DNA of 44,631 nucleotides, taken from NCBI GenBank assembly GCA_037447655.1, contig JBBHKE010001891.1:313369-357999 (forward strand), in the 5' to 3' direction. This document shows, piece after piece, positions 33,878 through 43,885 of this stretch. A program made the translations under genes and the position numbers. Source of the stretch: Zygnema cylindricum. Taxonomy: Eukaryota > Streptophyta > Zygnematophyceae > Zygnematales > Zygnemataceae. Positions within the stretch are counted from its first letter, which is position 1, and each line of letters opens with the position of its first letter. The notes under the pieces were generated by a model that saw nothing but the letters and a program-made list of their open reading frames with translations, had not been told where the DNA came from and did not search any database.

Positions 33878-34292
33878 TAAAAGATGTAAAAGCGAGTTCA
33901 TATTTGTCTCAAGTGGAAGTTTGCCATTCAATAGACATGTTTACGAGGCAACCGGAAAAAAAAGGAGACAAAAAAAACGTTTGTTTACATTAACCTAGTC
34001 ATTCCAAGAATGGGAAAAAAACCCTTGGAACAACTTCGTGGAATGAAAGGACAACCTTGTTATGCAAATTTTAAAATAAGACTATAAAACTAAATATTGG
34101 CACCGGTAAAATAATAAAAAAATAACGCCGATTATATCGACATATCTCATATATCGTGTCGAAGAATAGAAAAAAATAGTTGTCTTTTGTTGTTTATCGA
34201 CAATATTTTCAAATAGGCAACATCTCTACATCGGAAGGCAAAACGTTTCAGCGCATCGAACATTTTTCCAAATACGATACGATGAGCAACAG

Positions 34293-34499
34293 TACACCGT
34301 GTATCGCTAGCTTTTTTCGACACTACTACCATCTTTTTCCCGTGCGCACTTGTCATTTTGACGGTTGCGATTGAAAGGAAAGATTCTCACCTTCCGATTG
34401 GCGGTTTCCGATCTAGAATCCGTTAAGGGTGCACGAAGAAAAGATATTTTACTGCAAAAAACACGTCAGCACTAATAGAGTTATAGCGATAGACGTAGT
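34293..34499. mobile_element. MITE family copy, degenerate
   Basis: Begins TACACCGTGTATCGCTAG, has the shared core CGATTGAAAGGAAAGATTCT and CCTTCCGATTGGCGG, and ends with GCACTAATAG..ATAGCGATAG. Same organisation as the better copy that follows at 34524-34743, but with more decayed ends. Confidence 0.65.
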
Positions 34500-34523
34500 T
34501 ATTACTTAACTGTAACCCGCAAC

Positions 34524-34743
34524 TACACCGTGAATCGCTATTAGTGCTAACGTTTTTTCGCCACTTAAAACATCATTTCTCCGTACACAATTGTTGGATT
34601 TCAGATCCGACGTTTTCGATTGAAAGGTAAGATTCTAAGCTTCCGATTGGCGGTCTCAAATTGAAAATCCGACAAATATGTACGGATTTAAGATGTTTTA
34701 AGTGGCATAAAAATTATAAACACTAATAGTGATACACGGTGTA
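34524..34743. mobile_element. MITE family copy, full length (~220 bp)
   Basis: Terminal inverted repeats of about 50 bp: left TACACCGTGAATCGCTATTA then GCCACTTAAAACATC, right (inverse) TACACCGTGTATCACTATTA then GCCACTTAAAACATC. The interior carries CGATTGAAAGGTAAGATTCT and TTCCGATTGGCGGTCTC. The ends begin and finish with TA, which would suit a Tc1/mariner-type (TA) target. No coding capacity. Confidence 0.8.
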
Positions 34744-34746
34744 GAG

Positions 34747-34815
34747 TACACCGTGCATCACCTATTAGGGTTAATGTTTTTTATGCCGCTTTAAAACATC
34801 TTTTCTCGTCAGCGC
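34747..34815. mobile_element. MITE family copy, left end only
   Basis: Starts TACACCGTGCATCACCTATT and runs through GCTTTAAAACATCTTTTC before similarity stops. It lies three bases after the full copy, so insertions occurred side by side. Confidence 0.6.
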
Positions 34816-35492
34816 TTCTGAACGCTGGCGTCTTAACTTATTAGTTCCGATTTAGTAAAACCATTTGTAGTTACAGTTAAAAGTACGAATTACCTTAAAT
34901 AGTAAATACTGGTCGTTTTAAAGTTCGATTTCTAGAACGCAAAAAAAAACAAAAATTAAGCGCAAAATAATAATTTATTGAACGGGTTTCGAGTTCATCG
35001 GGGATGTACCGTACTCATGGGTACAGGTATATGATCTGTACTTTCACAAAAGAGATAAACCGTCGCGTGACTGCTACTTGATAGGCGTAGACACGTGGAT
35101 ATTCTCCGCGGCCGGGTCTGTACCACTTGTCGCCCTTTCACAACTCCTTAAAATAGTGGCAAAAATTTGAAATGTGCGTTAGCTTTTCCTCGAAAAGTAC
35201 AAAGATACCGTACTCAGACGCTCTTCTCACGTGGTTGGCTGTACTTTTGAGACCAGCAAGTCACTGGGTATCGGTGACTCCAATCATTTGGAAGGTTCGA
35301 GCGTTCGACAGTTCCTTCCAGTTGAAAATCAGTATTCGGCCCTGCAATAATAACGGTAATTGTACTTGCAGATTTGGCAACGAACGTTGAACAGCCCGAA
35401 ATCTCCTGTCAGCGGGTTTCCCCTGTATTCGCGCGTTCGTCGTTGACCCATAGACCATGGAGACGCGTAAATCGCCGCTCAACTTATCGATT

Positions 35493-35730
35493 CTATGCTG
35501 CCGTCTCATCCACGAACTGGATTTCTGGCGTTTCTATGTTCTCCGTGACCCTCCATGTAGACGCCACACGTGGCATCCTTACCGGGTCCTCGTCCTGCTC
35601 AAATTCCGGCGGGCCCTGGGTGTTTGCCGCCCGACTGATTTCACCGCGTGTCATTGGCCTGCGCAAGACCCGGATCACCACGCCGTACCTTTCCCATGCC
35701 TCTCCTTCGTTGAACTCTCCTTCAGCCTGC
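35493..35730 (-). CDS. possible isolated exon, unrecognised
   Basis: A GC-richer island. On the minus strand an acceptor-like TTTTTTCCGCAG precedes a frame starting AEGEFNEGEAWERYGVVIRV and ending PEIQFVDETAA then stop; composition is protein-like. Another frame follows at 35261-35509 (MRRQHRIDKLSGDLRVS). No family is recognised and no upstream exon found, so it may be a gene fragment or the end of an unannotated gene. It lies 400-600 bases upstream of the LBD start on the opposite strand. Confidence 0.25.
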
Positions 35731-35881
35731 GGAAAAAAGTTACAAACAAACAAAGCTGAATTTATTTCGTCGACGTTACCAGACCAAACCAAATAAACCA
35801 GATTTTAAAAGTTTTCAACCGAAACTCGCCTGCAAGGCAGCTACAAAACGTTACTGAAAATTTTACAAAGCATCTATTACC

Positions 35882-35955
35882 ATCTCCTTCTTCCTCCTCT
35901 TCTTCCTCTTCTTCCTCTTCTTCCTCTTCTTCTTCCTCTTCTTCCTCTTCCTTAA
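35882..35955. repeat. TTC/TCC microsatellite
   Basis: CTTCCTCTT-type repeat of about 70 bases, 170-240 bases upstream of the LBD start codon. On the minus strand it gives a poly-Glu frame that is not a gene. Pyrimidine tracts like this are common in plant promoters and 5' leaders, so it may belong to the LBD promoter. Confidence 0.8.
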
Positions 35956-36122
35956 CCAGCCACACCAATTGGAAACCCGCAACCTAAACTAACCTAACAA
36001 GACCTAACCAAACCTAACTCGCTGAAAGGTTTCCCTCTCTCCCTCTCCCGCCCTTTCCCTCTCTATCGCTCACACTCTACCGGAATCTGCCGCCCGATGC
36101 TTGCAGCAGCCTGGCGCAGCCC

Positions 36123-38478
36123 ATGTCGGGGCCGCCTGCAGTGTCTCCCTGTGGCGCCTGCAAGTTTCTCCGCCGCAAGTGCACTCGAACTTGTATTTTT
36201 GCGCCACACTTTCCTCCGGACCAAGGGCAACGTTTCGCCAATGTGCACAGGATATTTGGCGCAAGCAACGTAGCTAAGCTTCTGCAGGAGCTTCCAGCGC
36301 AGAATAGAGAAGACGCAGTCAATAGTCTCTCATACGAAGCAGATGCTCGTGTCAATGATCCTATCTATGGCTGTGTTGGAGCGCTCTTTTCTTTGCAGCA
36401 GCAGGTGCGGTTCGTTGTAATTTGTTGAATGAAGCTTCTTTCTTTTTTGAATGTTGGGCAGCGGTATATGGAAGGGGAAAGGAAGACAGGAAAGGAGACT
36501 GCATTCTGTTTTTGGTTTTGCATATTGCATTTGTTAGTGGTACGTGAAACGTCTAATTGAACTAGAGTAAGCATATAACATGTTGAAATTTTCTTTTCAG
36601 CATATTTATTTTTGTTCGTTATTGAAACTCGCAATATTATTTTGCTGGTTGCCATTTCAAAATCACCACGGACGACAATTGTAATTGTCTAACTGTTCTC
36701 ATTTTAATCTTCCTCAGAATGGTAGTAAGCTTGCTGTTCTATACTTCCTTATCCGTTGTATTAGTGCAGTCAATTGGCACGTCCTGCATTTGAACAAATC
36801 GCTTGTCGTCCATCACCGAAGACTATCTGAGCGTTTTTTCCTCAATACTTCAAAACATGATGCATCACTTGCGTCTGCAAAATCTTTTCAATCTTTAAGT
36901 TTTTAGTTATAGAAACCTTGTCCCTCATTTGACTTTACCAAGAGTTGTCTCCATATTATCTCGTCTGCCTCAGTTGCAAACTTCACGGTTACTGCAAGCA
37001 TTCTGTCTTTTTCACCTTCATTTCCACTGCGAGTACCAATTTTTGAGGAGAACCGCTTTGCAGGTCGCCCGATTGCAGACAGAGCTTGCAATGGCACAGG
37101 CGGAGCTTGCTCGTCTCCATGCGACAGCTGTCACGCAATCTCCGGCTGTTCCTTCATTAGGAGGGGCTGTTGAGGCGGTTACATATGAAGTATCAGCTGG
37201 AACGACGACTCAGGCACTGGCACATGGAGGTAAGCAATTTGGAAGTGATTTTCAGTTCTTGGTTGGTAGTGGCTGTGGCTGTGTTGTTTTTGTTAATGAG
37301 CTTTCGACGACTTTACCTGAACCCAAACACTGTTTCTAGTATGGGGAACATCTTGTTATGTCTAAGTTTGCATTGCTTTTAGGGTTCCCTCCTTTTGCCC
37401 TGGTTTTTAGGACTGTTCCTATCCATTTCATGTACTTTGCAACCATGGCCTGTTTATTCACTGTGTATTCTTGTTCACGTACTTGTAGGTTTTTTTCGTA
37501 CTGGAATTGATTGTTCCGGTCATGTTTAGGTTTTCCTCTTTTATAATGTTTTTCTTTTTAGAACCATTGACAGGGTTTGTCTTCGCCTTTTCGTATTTAT
37601 TTTATTAATAATTGCTGGCTTTACAGCCATTACACGATTTTGGATTCCTGTCTCTTTTGAGGTTCCTTCAGTGTTCAAGACTGCTGTTGCTCTATCACTA
37701 CTTTTTATCACTCGCTTCTTGTTTCCTCCCTACTGACAGAAGATTTGCAGTCAGGACTTTCTTCAATTTCACTAATTATCTCCAAGTCACCTTCAAGATT
37801 GGATTGAAGAGACTCCTATCCATCCTATCCTAACAACAAAGCCTTCTGGCTCCTAGGACGGGACACGTTTTTGGTTATTCTTTTTTTGCTTTGTTGCTCA
37901 GAAACAGAGTAGTCGCCTAGCTTGTGTTCATTTTCACGCTATGGGTATTTTAGTAAGTAGTTCACATGAAAACGGAGACAAACCGACGTAGCATATTAAG
38001 TATTTACTGCTACATATGGTATAATACGGCTGTGGATCATACTATTCAAAGTGATGAAACGACAAAGCAATTCGGTTTCTTGTACAGTCTTTTTTTTTGT
38101 TTCTTAATGCATGTTCATACTGTGCAAATAAGCCCGCTGTGATGCCTCCCTGATATCGTCTTTTGAAGCCGAGCCTATTCCAAACTAAAATGTTTATCGC
38201 AGCCTCTTTAGTTTTAAATAAAAGTCTCTTTGCAAAATAAGCTTCTCAATGACTTCGGTTTTTGGCGTACAGGAACTCCGGCTCCTCCCGGGTCATATTA
38301 TGCAGGAGTAGCTTATTCTTATGGTCAGACAACTGACACGTCTGGAGGGGAAGAGGGAGCTCCAACGGACAACAGTAACCCTACTATGAAGTCAGGCCAT
38401 GGAGAAGGAGACAACAAGTCGGCTTCTGGTTCGGAAGATATAACTACGCGCCAGGCAAGTCTGGATAGTGGCAAATAA
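36123..38478 (+). CDS. class I LATERAL ORGAN BOUNDARIES DOMAIN transcription factor, 3 exons
   Basis: Exons 36123-36404, 37064-37229 and 38273-38478 join in phase to 217 residues. The LOB domain starts almost at the N-terminus: zinc-binding CX2CX6CX3C (C10, C13, C20, C24; [15 protein letters not shown]), GAS block ([17 protein letters not shown], about 38-54), the DPIYG element (79-83), and a complete LX6LX3LX6L coiled coil (L91, L98, L102, L109), which marks class I. Intron 1 falls inside the coiled coil, between Q94 and V95. The C-terminus is low complexity (Gly, Ser, Glu, Asp) and may act in regulation. LBD proteins are nuclear, plant-lineage-specific DNA-binding factors that form dimers and control organ boundaries and growth. 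The gene looks intact. Which LBD subgroup it belongs to cannot be judged by eye. Confidence 0.95.
37916..38060 (+). repeat. intronic repeat shared with VPS4 (copy 2)
   Basis: In LBD intron 2. Shares GCCTAGCTTG, CTATGGGTATTTTAG, AAACGGAGACAAACCG, TTAAGTATTTACTG and GGATCATACTATT with VPS4 intron 2 (25648-25790), same order and orientation. Confidence 0.7.
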
Positions 38479-40800
38479 GATGTGTTGATAATAAAAGGCT
38501 CTGGAGACACCTTGTGCTTTGGAGCTTTTCCTCAAACGATAGTGACGAGGAGTTCTCAATTCAACTTGACCTCCATTTTGGGAAGGGTTTGGAACTTAGG
38601 AAGGTAGTGTAGTCGTTGGTTGTGAGAGGGCGTTAGGAGATTTATCGGGATTCCAGAGTCTGGAAGAAGTTTTTCTTCCTACTGTAAAGCCATTTGAATG
38701 TTAGTTTGTTTAGAAGCCAGTGGGTAGGAATGATGTGATGTGTCTCGTCCCTTTCGGTGGTTTTTTTTTCTGGAGAGGGACACACTGACTTAGTGTCAAT
38801 TGTAGAATCCTTTAATTTTTTTCCAAATTGTGTCGTAACACAACTGGCCGTCTCCATGTCAGTTCCATCTCCATGCAGTTTTCAGTTTTTTAGTTCCATC
38901 AGTTTTGCCCTTCTGGCATTGATTTATGGATGTAGGTATCCCGTGTAGAGGACGTGACGTGTTAGTTTACTGGTAACTTTCACATACTAGCATACTTGAG
39001 AACTGATGCCCACTTGTAATTTGCTTATATGTGACATTTGTCAACTGACAGACATCTTAAGATGTGACTGCAGTTTTGTGCAGATGAGTTTTGTTTATAT
39101 TATGTTTTTATTCGTGTGAGACATTTGTTTTTATTCCTGTGAGAATTATGTTATTTCGTTGTCGCAAGTGTGATGCGGCGCTGGAAAAACGGCACGAATA
39201 GTTGTGATTTTGGTGTCTTTTTATCAGTATCTGCTGGTTGTGACAATTTTTGTCCAGTTCTGGCCGAATTATAATATGCAATACTAATTTAGCACAAAGT
39301 GTGACAGATTGTGGTTCATCACTTAAATAGTGTTGTTAACATTAGTTTACGACCTTTCCCCAGAAAAAGGTTCAACTGTATCAGTGTAATTAACTCTAAA
39401 CAATGGGCAGGGTAGCAGTGCTCCGCGTTAAACGTGACCATCGCCTCGTAAACGTTCTCGAGCAGGTCAAAAATAAAGTTATAGTGCAAACTAAGAAGTC
39501 ACGTGATAGTTTTTCTTCGCAAAAACATAGAACTTGCTTCTCTTTCACAATAAATATACGACGTAAAAAAAAACTGGTCCAGCCACATGAAGGAGCAATT
39601 CCGCCTTATGAACAAAACAACTACATACATTTTTTCAGCCTAAGTATGAGATAGATGAGATGTCTACGCTGATAAACCTATGGGAGGAATTTTTTACGCT
39701 AATGCCTTTTAAAAGTTGTTGACAAGAAGGCCCCACAAGAGAAGCCAGAGTTCATATTAAAATCAGAAATCTTGCAACAAAACGGAAGAAGTCTTTTTCA
39801 ACAATAATAACAAAAATGTTATGGCAACTAGCTGTAACTGTCACAGCAACTTTTCTGCGAGAGTCTCCCAATCCGAAACCGAAACGGTTCATGAGAAAGT
39901 CTCACCGGGATCTCAGGGCCGACATTCATTTATTATTCTATTTTGTTTCTGGAATTCAGCTGTACGGCTAGATTTGTGCGGGATTCTCCAATCTAACTAA
40001 TTGTCGGGACCCAAGCAGCGGACATCCAGTCTATACGAAGCGAACTTTTCTGAGGAAAGTACACTAGTACGGTAACCGGGGAATTCCGGGCGTCCGTACG
40101 TACAATCATTGCGAAAAAATATTATATTTCCTCGCTTTCAACAGAAGTTTCCCGCTTCTGTCATTTTTGCAAATTCTGGTTTGGAACTTTGAACCACTTA
40201 CTCGTCCTTCTGCATTCCGTACGATCGTACGTTTTATCTGTCCCGGAAATTCCGGGAATCCAAAATGTACGTGACAAACGTATACTATGAATTTTTTTGC
40301 CGTAACTTCGTTACACTTTCTCTTCCCATGCTGGAATATTTACGCCCGTCGTTTCTGCCGCTTAGGGTCAAAACCGTACTTCCATCGAGCAGAAAGTACA
40401 TTACCGTACTTGTGCAATTATGTACTTAAGCCCTTTCTGTCTCTCCGGTTCTGGTAACCGACACGGTATCAATCAAACCGCCCGCAAAAAAATAGCACAG
40501 AAACGGACAAAAAAGGTTTCGTGCGAACCGGAAATGAAGTCGTGAGCAGATGAGCCGATCCATGTTGCTGACCAATATGCAATCATCAAATTTCCGTAGC
40601 ATATATGTCGGTTTCGACCTTTTGGATCCGACAAAGCGTACCCGTGAGGAGCTGCATCGTACTTTCCTAATAATTGTATGGACGTCCGGAATTCCCGGTT
40701 TGACTGCAGAATCTTTCGTCCGACCAAAGAGAGTTCTGCGGTTGCCGATACGTAATTATAAGTGACAGGTGTCAAATTTCTCTGTGGATCACATATTCAT
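38479..40800. other. LBD 3' flank and repeat-rich spacer
   Basis: Nothing certain is encoded. A short plus-strand frame at 39403-39654 starts MGRVAVLRVKRDHRLVNVLEQ, which faintly resembles the N-terminal VLRVKR motif of Iwr1/RDM4 proteins, but it lacks any continuation. From about 39840 CGTACG and GGAATTCCGG words recur, as in the repeats farther right. Confidence 0.4.
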
Positions 40801-41092
40801 CGCGCTACAGTAAAGTACAGTACACCGCCAATCGGTATTAGAGTAAAAAAAAAGTAGAGAGCAGGATAAATTAAAAGAGCACGATGGTAAACCATCTGAG
40901 TCTGGGGGTACAAAAGGGGTGGCATGACCAACACTGAAAAACAACAATAAAAAACAAAAAGAGCGACGAGAACACAAAAAAATGGAAGCAACAACAAGGA
41001 AAATAAAAGCACCCTAACTCAAAATGAAAAGCACGGCAACTCACAAAAACAAAACTACAAACCCCAACCCCAACCCTAACTCAATTAAATAT

Positions 41093-41525
41093 CTACGAAA
41101 AACAACCCCGTAAGTCCCCCCAGCCCGGGGGAGCACGTTGAGGGAGTTCCGGAGCACGGCGACGATCCATAACTGCAACAGTCGATCGGAGGAGAATAGA
41201 AGCCTGCACTCGCTGTAGAGCCACAGATAAGCGTTGACGGTAAAAAGAAGTAAGGACCGAAGGAGGAGGGCTCCCAGGTCCTCGACTCTCAAAAGCACGT
41301 CGAGCACAAGTACGGAGAAAATCGTCCAGTGCAACACCCAAACAACCAAAGATCTCGACCGCCATCGGAATAAAGCCATCCATAGGGTCACGGTGGGCAT
41401 AATCACGCTCCTTCGCCTTAGCAGCATCACGAGCTGCCACCCCAAGATGTCGAGCCGCCTGACCAACAACTGTAGCTGAAGTAGGGTTCGCCAGAACAAT
41501 ATCACCGAAAATGCGACGGGCACCA
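41093..41525 (-). pseudogene. C-terminal tail of a retrotransposon reverse-transcriptase polyprotein
   Basis: An open minus-strand frame reads FGDIVLANPTSATVVGQAAR, then AKAKERDYAHRDPMDGFIPM, VEIFGCLGVALDDFLRTCAR, SVLTSFYRQRLSVALQRVQA and a stop at 41093. This pattern (aromatic-rich, FLRxCAR then YRQRLSVALQR) is familiar from the extreme C-terminus of reverse-transcriptase polyproteins of retroelements in plant genomes. Nothing of the catalytic domain is present. The fragment is flanked by ATTAGTGTTATTAACACTAAT and CAATCGGTATTAGAGTAA words of the local MITE-type sequence, so it was perhaps captured by or broken by those elements. Confidence 0.55.
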
Positions 41526-42142
41526 GCGTAAAAATAAAATTAGTGTTATTAACACTAATCGGTAACTTTTTTTTTTGAAAAAAAATATATATACTAATTA
41601 ATCCCCAAATTGTAATTTGGGTTGTCATGAATAATAAAAACCCGCCCTTTCGATGTTTACAGTAGTATGTGTACTCGTACAAAATCTGACAATTCGTACG
41701 CCGTCGCGCTGTTCACACGGTCGACGGACGTATGAGAAAGTGACTTTTGTCGACGAGTTTGCGTCACTTTCTTCCAGTGCACATTCAGATGTGTGCGCAA
41801 TAATGTTGTCTTTTTATGCCTTTGTAATTCAAAAGTACCATTTCGTACGGAGATACTCTGTCCGTACGCCAGAGTATTTCCATCGCAGTCTACTTCCATT
41901 ATTAACACTAATTGAAAAAAAAAACCCTAATTAGAATAATGGAAAAAATAGAATTATGGATTGTATTTCAGGTTTTTTTTTTTTTTTAAAGGGCACCAAA
42001 TTAGCGTTATTTACTCTAACAGCGATTGACGGTGTAATGTACTGTACTTCCAGCGTAATTATGTCGTATCGAAGAGAATTGAATTTAGGGCTCTTTCAAG
42101 GGACGCTTATCGCGCAAGGCAACCAATGTATCGAGATACCGA

Positions 42143-43075
42143 TGGGCAGAGGTCGCAAAAGTCAAAATTTTAGGTGACCAAACCAACCGTTTTTTTTTTC
42201 AAAATATGAGTACCTGACGCCCAACCGGGTTATGTCACGCTCCTAAATTGTTAACCGTTACCCGAAACGCGTTTACGAAATTAAAAGTCAACCGAAACTC
42301 AATTTCTCGAGACTGCTTGTACCCGCCCGTACCCGAATAAGTAAAAAACGAATGGTACATTTCCCTTATACCTTCCACGATACCAAGAGTACAAAGTACA
42401 ATAATGTTGGATTAGTATGGAAAGTACAAAAATTTCATTTTTTTTCGTTTTTTGCTTACCTGACCATAAGTGATTTTTTTATTTTTTTTTGTGAATCAAC
42501 GGCCCGAATACGCCCGGCCCCCAAAATTTGGCACCCGGATCCGTTCCGGATCCGACGCAGGCGGTCGGTTATGGTTTCGGTTAACCGTTTGCGACCTCGT
42601 CGATGGGTTTTGTATTGCATATCGCCGTACAACCTCACTCTCGGCAGAGCTCGCAAAAGTCCAAATTTCAAATACCCAAATCCTACATTTTTTTCAAAAT
42701 CTGAACACCCGAAATCCGGCCCAATTATTGGCACGCTCCTAACTTGTTATCCGGTACCCTATACGCGCTTACGAAGAAAAAAAATTAACCGAATCTCGAT
42801 TTCTCGCGACTACCCGTACCCGAATAAGTACAACATTAGTAGTACAAAGTACAAAAATGCTGGATAGTATGGAAACTACGGTACAATATTAGTACGTACC
42901 TAGGGAGCCTTCATTTTATTTCGTTTTTTGCTTTCCCACCCGTACCCGATTTTGTTTTTTTTAATCATCCGGTCGAATCCGTCCGGCTCCAGGCACCCGT
43001 ATCCGACCCGGACCTGACGCGGCCAGCAGGGTACGGATTCGCGAACCCGATTGTGACCTCTTACTCTCGCTACAA
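42143..43075. repeat. ~0.5-kb direct duplication
   Basis: Copy 1 (about 42143-42638) and copy 2 (about 42639-43075) share, in order, GGCAGAG.TCGCAAAAGTC, CACGCTCCTAA.TTGTTA, CCCGTACCCGAATAAGTA, AGTACAAAGTACAA.AATG and a CGTTTTTTGCTT stretch, then CCGGATCC/CCCGGACC-rich ends. They are diverged (roughly 70-75 percent by eye). No coding content is recognised. Confidence 0.65.
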
Positions 43076-43224
43076 CGCGAATCGCTATTAGCGTTAACAA
43101 ATATTTAGTGTTAAAGAACAATAAATGTTATTGACGCTACTTGGGAATTTGGGGATTTTCAAGGAAATTGGTCACTCTAATTTCGTTTTTAGGGTTTTTT
43201 AAATCACTCTATTTAAGAATTTGA

Positions 43225-43295
43225 GTAAAAATTTAGGGGCACCGAATTAGCGTGATTAACGCTAATAGCGAATCACGGTGTACCGAAATGGCGAG
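43225..43295. mobile_element. short MITE-like end
   Basis: The words AGGGGCACCGAATTAGCGTG and TTAACGCTAATAGCGAATCA then CGGTGTACC repeat, slightly altered, at 41990-42040 (GGGCACCAAATTAGCG) and 21440-21492. They form a second, related terminal type of the same repeat group. Confidence 0.5.
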
Positions 43296-43463
43296 CCGAT
43301 ATTTCAGATATTCTTGTTACAATGTGTCGCTACTCAAATTTGTACCGCCAGAAAATCGGACACTGCTAATTTTGGGAAACTCCTCCCGTTTTGCATAACG
43401 TAAAGCCAAAACAATTTCTTTCTAACATGGAATTATTTATACACTCCAGTGGAAGGGGTAGAT

Positions 43464-43684
43464 TATACCGTGTATCGTTACTAGCGTTAATGTTTTTTAT
43501 GGCACTTAAAACATTTTTTCGCCGTGTGCAAATGTCGGATTATACATCTGAAGGTTGCGATTGAAAGCTAAGATGCTCACATTCTGATTGGCGGTCTCCA
43601 TGTAAAAATCGGATATTTTTTTTCCGAGAAAAGATGTTTTAAGTGGCGAAAAAATTGTCAACACTAATAGCGATGCACCGTGTA
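43464..43684. mobile_element. MITE family copy, full length (~221 bp)
   Basis: Left end TATACCGTGTATCGTTACTA, right end (inverse) TACACGGTGCATCGCTATTA. Subterminal GGCACTTAAAACATTTTTTC and its inverse are present, as is the core GCGATTGAAAGCTAAGATGC with TTCTGATTGGCGGTCTCC. Same length and plan as the copy at 34524-34743, about 9 kb away. Confidence 0.8.
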
Positions 43685-43704
43685 CCTAAGGAAGTGCCGC
43701 GCTA

Positions 43705-43885
43705 GGTGCCTAAAGGGTTCATTGGCAGCTGGGATGGGTGACGAGCGAGCGAGTGTGTACGTAATAGAGCATGTAAGGCTAAGTTGGTGGGTGCCTAAAG
43801 ACACCTTAGTCTAGTGCTAAAGGGTTCAGTACCAACTGGGATGGGTGACAAGCGCCCTGGAAAAGATTTTCGACGCCTTGTTGTA
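43705..43885 (+). repeat. two 5S-rRNA-like fragments in tandem
   Basis: GCTGGGATGGGTGAC at about 43728-43742 and CAACTGGGATGGGTGACAAG at about 43834-43852 match the conserved 3' part (box C region) of eukaryotic 5S rRNA. Each is preceded by TAAAGGGTTCA. The second is followed by CGCCCTGGAAAAGAT and a GCCTTGTTG that resemble the 5S 3' end. The 5' half of 5S is not recognisable, so these are not functional genes. They may be 5S-derived SINE pieces or 5S pseudogenes about 107 bases apart. Confidence 0.5.

Noticed and set aside
35762-35968. Poly-glutamate minus-strand frame
   Set aside because: Translation of the TTC/TCC microsatellite.
39403-39654. Small frame beginning MGRVAVLRVKRDHRLVN, similar to Iwr1/RDM4 N-termini
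   Set aside because: Similarity covers only about eight residues and the rest of the frame has no match or splice continuation.
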